Positions 60,177 through 64,000 of a stretch of 64,000 nucleotides of DNA are shown in pieces. The notes beneath the pieces were generated by a model. The model was not told where the DNA came from and made no database searches. It saw only the letters and a program-made list of their open reading frames with translations. Position 1 is the stretch's first letter; each line of letters begins with the position of its first letter. Location of the stretch: assembly GCF_001424265.1 (NCBI RefSeq), contig NZ_LMOV01000003.1:62001-126000 (forward strand). The letters are read 5' to 3'. The position numbers and the translations under genes were made by a program. This DNA comes from Acidovorax sp. Leaf160 (GTDB lineage: Bacteria; Pseudomonadota; Gammaproteobacteria; Burkholderiales; Burkholderiaceae_C).

Positions 60177-61076
60177 ATGGAAGACTCCCGCCGCGACGAC
60201 CGCACCGCCGATGCAGCGCCTGCACCCCTGCCGGCGGCCGCAGGCTCGCCCCCCTCCGCTTCTGCGGTCACCGCCATGCCCTGGCAAAGCTGGCGCCGGG
60301 CCACCCCGGCACGCATCGCGCTCGGCCGCGCCGGTGCCGCCATTCCCACCGACGAGGCACTGCGCTTCGGCTGGGCGCACGCCATGGCGCGCGACGCCAT
60401 CCATGCGCCGCTGGACGCAGAGGCCCTGGCCGCCGCGCTGCGCGATGCCGGCCACGAAGTGCTGCAGGCCCGCAGCCGCGCCGAAGACCGCACCACCTAC
60501 CTGCGCCGCCCCGACCTGGGCCGCCAGCTGCACCCGGAAGACGCCCTGGCGCTGCAGGCGCATGCCGCGAATGCCGCCCAGGCCGGCACGCCGAAACCCA
60601 CGCTGTGCGTGGTGGTGGGCGACGGCCTCTCGTCGCTCGCCGTGCAGCGCCATGCGGTGCCGCTGCTGCAGGCGCTGGCTCCGCTGCTGCCGCCGCAAGC
60701 CACCCTGGCGCCGGTGGTGGTGGTGCGCCAGGCCCGCGTGGCGGTGGCCGACGAGGTGGGCGAACTGCTGGGCGCGGGCCTGAGCGCCATGCTGATCGGC
60801 GAGCGGCCCGGCCTGAGCTCACCCGACAGCCTGGGCATCTACCTCACGCAGGCCCCCCGGCGCGGCCGCAGCGACGCGGAGCGCAACTGCATCTCCAACG
60901 TGCGCACGGAGGGGCTGGGATATGCCGCGGCGGCCTTCAAGCTGGCCTGGCTGATGCGGCAGGCCGCCCGGCTGGGCGCGACCGGCGTGGCGCTCAAGGA
61001 CGACAGCGATGCCGAGTGGGCCATTGCACAGGGGCAGGGGCCGGCCGCCCGGCTGGAGCGTGACGGCGGGCCCTGA
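60177..61076 (+). CDS. eutC: Ethanolamine ammonia-lyase small subunit
   Basis: 299 residues. A variable Ala/Pro-rich N-terminus (about 1-35) precedes the EutC core: WRRATPARIALGRAGAAIPT, FGWAHAMARDAIHAPLD, TYLRRPDLGRQL, VVVGDGLSSLAVQRHA, MLIGERPGLSSPDSLGIYLT and the cobalamin-near SDAERNCISNVRTEGL. It completes the EutBC enzyme. 54 bp after eutB. The gene converges on a GGDEF gene with 12 bp between them. Confidence 0.95.
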   Translation: MEDSRRDDRTADAAPAPLPAAAGSPPSASAVTAMPWQSWRRATPARIALGRAGAAIPTDEALRFGWAHAMARDAIHAPLDAEALAAALRDAGHEVLQARSRAEDRTTYLRRPDLGRQLHPEDALALQAHAANAAQAGTPKPTLCVVVGDGLSSLAVQRHAVPLLQALAPLLPPQATLAPVVVVRQARVAVADEVGELLGAGLSAMLIGERPGLSSPDSLGIYLTQAPRRGRSDAERNCISNVRTEGLGYAAAAFKLAWLMRQAARLGATGVALKDDSDAEWAIAQGQGPAARLERDGGP

Positions 61077-61088
61077 CGGTGGGGCCCA

Positions 61089-62252
61089 TCACCCCTGAGC
61101 CCACCTGCCGACCTCCACCCGGTTGCGCCCGGCGCGCTTGGCGCGGTACATCGCTGCGTCGGCCGCGTCGATGAGGCACTCCCAGCGGTCGCCGGGCTGC
61201 ACCCTGGCGCTGACCGCCCCGACGCTGATGGTGACGGGCAGCTCCCGCCCGGCGTGGCGGAAGCGGGCCTGCTCCACGGCAGTGCAGAGCTTGCGGGCCA
61301 GCTCCACCGCGCCGGCCGCGGGGGTGCGGGGCAGCAACACCAGGAACTCCTCGCCGCCGTAGCGGCCGATGAAGTCCTGCGCCCGAAGCTGCGCGCACAG
61401 CACATCGACGACGCCGCACAGCACACGGTCGCCTGCCAGGTGCCCCAGGTCGTCGTTGATGCTCTTGAAGTGATCGACATCCACCATCAGCAGCGCCAGC
61501 GGATGCCCATCCTGCAGCGACTGCGCCGCCCCAGCCTCGAGCGCCGCAATGGTCGCGCGCCGGTTGGGCACGCCGGTCAGCGGATCCTGCGCGGCCAGGC
61601 GGCGGCTGGCGGCATCGGCGCGCTCCAGGGCCATCAGCACGTAGCCGAACGAGGAGGACTGCACCGTGACGAAGGCCAGCAGGAAGGTCAGGTGCTGAAC
61701 CAGGCCGCCTTCCATCACGCCACCCCCGGGCATCAGGCCCAGCGCGGTCATCACCGCCCGCACCACCAGCATCAGCGACTGCAGCAGCAGACCGAGGAAG
61801 ACGAGCCATGCGCCGCGGCCACTGCGCAGGGCGCCGGAGCGCCACAGCGCCAGCAGCGGCATCAGCAGCTGCAGCGGATAGATCACGCCCGTGAGCACCA
61901 GCCGCATGGGGTAGTCGTCCAGGAACGCCGTGAACAGCACCCCGGTGATGGCCACCGGCACCAGCATGCGGGCCCACGGCATCGACCGGCCGAGGAACTG
62001 GTACACCCCGCCCAGCAGACAGGCGAAGACGCCCGACGTGAGCATGTTGGCCACGATGATGCTGATGACGTCGGGCAGTTGCCCCCGGCCGGCGAGCAGC
62101 ACGTAGGCCAGCGCGTGCAGCAGCAGCCCGAGGGCCCACCAACCCAGGCCCTCGCGGCGCCGGTTCGCGCCGACCACCAGCAGCCCTGCGGCCACAAGCA
62201 CCGACGCGACGATGGTGACGAAGAGCAGCGTGGGGACGTGGAGCGAAATCAT
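61089..62252 (-). CDS. Membrane diguanylate cyclase
   Basis: 387 residues. Six hydrophobic helices in the first about 200 residues (VTIVASVLVAAGLLVVGA, GWWALGLLLHALAYVLL), without a recognised sensor name. The GGDEF domain (about 215-380) has AAQDPLTGVPNRRATI, VDVDHFKSINDDLGH and GGEEF at the active site, so cyclic di-GMP synthesis is likely. The ATG at 62252 gives the usual short N-terminus; the frame extends further upstream but without support. Confidence 0.88.
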   Translation of the reverse strand: MISLHVPTLLFVTIVASVLVAAGLLVVGANRRREGLGWWALGLLLHALAYVLLAGRGQLPDVISIIVANMLTSGVFACLLGGVYQFLGRSMPWARMLVPVAITGVLFTAFLDDYPMRLVLTGVIYPLQLLMPLLALWRSGALRSGRGAWLVFLGLLLQSLMLVVRAVMTALGLMPGGGVMEGGLVQHLTFLLAFVTVQSSSFGYVLMALERADAASRRLAAQDPLTGVPNRRATIAALEAGAAQSLQDGHPLALLMVDVDHFKSINDDLGHLAGDRVLCGVVDVLCAQLRAQDFIGRYGGEEFLVLLPRTPAAGAVELARKLCTAVEQARFRHAGRELPVTISVGAVSARVQPGDRWECLIDAADAAMYRAKRAGRNRVEVGRWAQG

Positions 62253-62340
62253 GGAAAACGGAAGCGCCCCACCGGCTGGGCGCGCTGGTGCCGCCGGGCT
62301 TGCCGGCTGCACACGGGCGCAGCGGTCGGGCGGCTCGGTG

Positions 62341-64000
62341 TCAGGCCAGTGCCGGCACTGCGCGGCGGGGGTCCACCTTCGTGGAATCGGAAGCGCCAGG
62401 CGCAGTGGAGGGCTGCGCGGCGGCGAGCCGGAAGAAGGCCACCGCTGCGGCCAGCCGCGCGCTCTGGTCGCGCAGGCTCTGTGCCGCGGCAGCGGATTCC
62501 TCCACCAGGGCGGCATTTTGCTGGGTCATCTGGTCCAGCTGGCTGACGGATGCGTTGACCTCGCCGATGCCGCTCGCCTGCTCGGAGGCCGCAGCGGCGA
62601 TCTCGCCCACGATGTCGCCCATCCGGCGCACGGAGCCGACGATCTCCTCCATGGTGCTGCCCGCGGCGCGTACGCGCAGCGCGCCGGCCTCGGCCTGCTC
62701 GACCGAGGCCTCGATCAGCGCCTTGATCTCGCGCGCGGCCTCGGCGGAGCGGCCGGCCAGCCCCCGCACCTCGCTGGCGACCACCGCAAACCCACGGCCC
62801 TGCTCGCCGGCGCGGGCGGCCTCCACCGCGGCGTTCAACGCCAGGATGTTGGTCTGGAACGCGATGGAGTCGATCACGCCGATGATGTCGGCGATCTTGC
62901 GGCTCGCGCCCTGGATGTCGCCCATGGTGGACACCACCTCGCCCACCACCCGCCCGCCGCGTTCGGCGACCTCGCCGGCCGAAGTAGACAGCTGGTGCGC
63001 CGTGCGCGCCGCATCGGCCGACTGGTGCACGGTGGCCGTGAGCTGTTCCATGCTCTGGGCGGTGCCTGCCAGGCTGGCGGCGGCGGTCTCGGTGCGGGAC
63101 GACAGGTCCTGGTTGCCGGTGGCGATCTCGGCACTGGCGTTCGAGATGCTGTCCACCGCCGTGCGCACCTGCAGCAACATCTGCACGTAGCGCTGGCGCA
63201 TGCCTTCGACCTCACGGACGAGACCGCCCATCTCGTCGCGCCGCACGGTGGTGAACGCCTGGGTCAGATCGCCCTGGGCGACCTTGGTGACCGCCTGCGT
63301 CAGCTCGTGCAGGGGCCGGCTGATGCCGCGGCGCAGCACCAGGAAGAGGCCCACGCCCAGCACCGCCAGGGCGCCCGCGATGATGGCCCACACGCCCCAG
63401 AGCGCAGTGCGCTGCTCGTCCAGCGCCTCTTCGTCGGACACCTCGGCCACCACCCACCAGCCGGACTCGCTCTTGCTGCGCACGGCCCACGGATGGGCGC
63501 CCTGCCCGGGCAGCAGGGCCGGCGCGGGGTTGACGAATTTCTCGTCCTGCAGCGCCCGCAGGAATTCGCGCGCCTGGGGAAATGCCGCCAGCACCTTCTT
63601 GCCGTTTTCGCTGGGATGCGCGATGAACACCGCTTCCTCCGGCGACCCGCGCGGGTCGATCACGTAGCCACCACCGTGGTCGAAGAACTTCAGCGCGGCG
63701 ATCTGCTTCTGGATCTGCTCGCGGAAGACGCTCAGGTCGGAGCCCACGAACAGCACGGCCACCACCTTGCCGGATGCGTCGCGCTGGGGCTCGTAGTGCG
63801 CCATGTAGGGCTTGCCGAAGAGCGCGGTGCGGCCGGTATACGCCTCGCCCCGGGCCACCTTGGCATAGGCGGGGCTGCTGCGGTCGAGCACCGTGCCGAC
63901 AGCCCGCTCGCCCCGTTCGTTCTGCAGCGAAGTGGTGATGCGCACGAAGTCGTCGCCCTTGCGGGAAAACACGGTGGCCACGCCGCCCGTGGCGCTGGCG
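62341..64000 (-). CDS. Methyl-accepting chemotaxis protein, N-terminus beyond window
   Basis: About 553 residues visible; the frame is open at the window end. The sensor part ([71 protein letters not shown]) belongs to a single-Cache/Cache_3 type periplasmic ligand domain. A TM helix (about residues 190-210 of the visible part; [17 protein letters not shown]), a HAMP domain ([25 protein letters not shown]) and a methyl-accepting signalling domain ([42 protein letters not shown]) follow. It relays to CheA-CheW. The C-terminal pentapeptide for CheR binding is not evident. Confidence 0.92.
   Translation of the reverse strand, partial: ASATGGVATVFSRKGDDFVRITTSLQNERGERAVGTVLDRSSPAYAKVARGEAYTGRTALFGKPYMAHYEPQRDASGKVVAVLFVGSDLSVFREQIQKQIAALKFFDHGGGYVIDPRGSPEEAVFIAHPSENGKKVLAAFPQAREFLRALQDEKFVNPAPALLPGQGAHPWAVRSKSESGWWVVAEVSDEEALDEQRTALWGVWAIIAGALAVLGVGLFLVLRRGISRPLHELTQAVTKVAQGDLTQAFTTVRRDEMGGLVREVEGMRQRYVQMLLQVRTAVDSISNASAEIATGNQDLSSRTETAAASLAGTAQSMEQLTATVHQSADAARTAHQLSTSAGEVAERGGRVVGEVVSTMGDIQGASRKIADIIGVIDSIAFQTNILALNAAVEAARAGEQGRGFAVVASEVRGLAGRSAEAAREIKALIEASVEQAEAGALRVRAAGSTMEEIVGSVRRMGDIVGEIAAAASEQASGIGEVNASVSQLDQMTQQNAALVEESAAAAQSLRDQSARLAAAVAFFRLAAAQPSTAPGASDSTKVDPRRAVPALA

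Overview
The window reads as chromosome from a high-GC betaproteobacterium of the family Comamonadaceae, closest in style to Acidovorax and relatives. The basis is strong GC bias, Burkholderiales-type housekeeping genes (lptD-surA-rsmA, amgK, maeB, rsmE), an IPTL-CTERM-type protein, liv-type transporters with ATGA overlaps, and several copies of a short intergenic repeat with a GATAGCTGC-like core. This is family-level inference from gene content; no rRNA or tRNA gene is present.

Layout. 1-15036 (all minus strand): a membrane module of SPFH, DUF4178 and DUF350 genes. A TonB-dependent receptor with a Fur-like box and an AlbA_2/ATPase gene follow. Then come a membrane-anchored spermidine-synthase-like enzyme, an MHYT-PAS hybrid kinase overlapping an HD-GYP response regulator, and a Tat-lipoprotein FAD oxidoreductase cut by the window edge. 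15239-20412: a small DUF2061 protein, an orphan flagellar-rod-like protein, and a three-gene plus-strand operon (OmpA-domain lipoprotein, five-TM protein, secreted vWA-like protein) whose function I do not recognise. 20469-26906: a LysR regulator divergent from an omega-amino acid:pyruvate aminotransferase and mmsA (beta-alanine/malonate-semialdehyde catabolism), an OmpA-like lipoprotein and a MASE2-GGDEF protein behind a CCCG microsatellite. 26960-35419: a GntR/FCD regulator with a 30-bp palindromic operator and a seven-gene catabolic operon (Tat-exported binding protein, two permeases, two ATPases, M20-type amidohydrolase, M81/MlrC-type hydrolase).

35420-38247 is a small accessory island: IS3-family debris, a GIY-YIG/DUF4357 protein, an MNT-HEPN toxin-antitoxin pair and a collapsed hsdM relic. 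It is bounded by two diverged 60-bp copies of the 3' end of the M81 gene. After it come maeB with a clear terminator, a secreted barnase-like RNase with its barstar, then rsmA-surA-lptD (minus) divergent from amgK and rsmE. 49760-55970: a GGDEF protein, a SRAP-family protein lacking the usual Cys2, a DUF11/IPTL-CTERM-like surface protein, an alpha/beta hydrolase and an M20 peptidase. 56061-61076: a shell-less ethanolamine utilisation locus (AraC regulator, permease, eutB, eutC). The window ends with a GGDEF protein and a partial chemoreceptor.

The best candidates for something undescribed are the OmpA/five-TM/vWA-like operon, the island inside a duplicated M81 gene end, and the MNT antitoxin gene whose start codon lies inside an 11-bp-arm inverted repeat.
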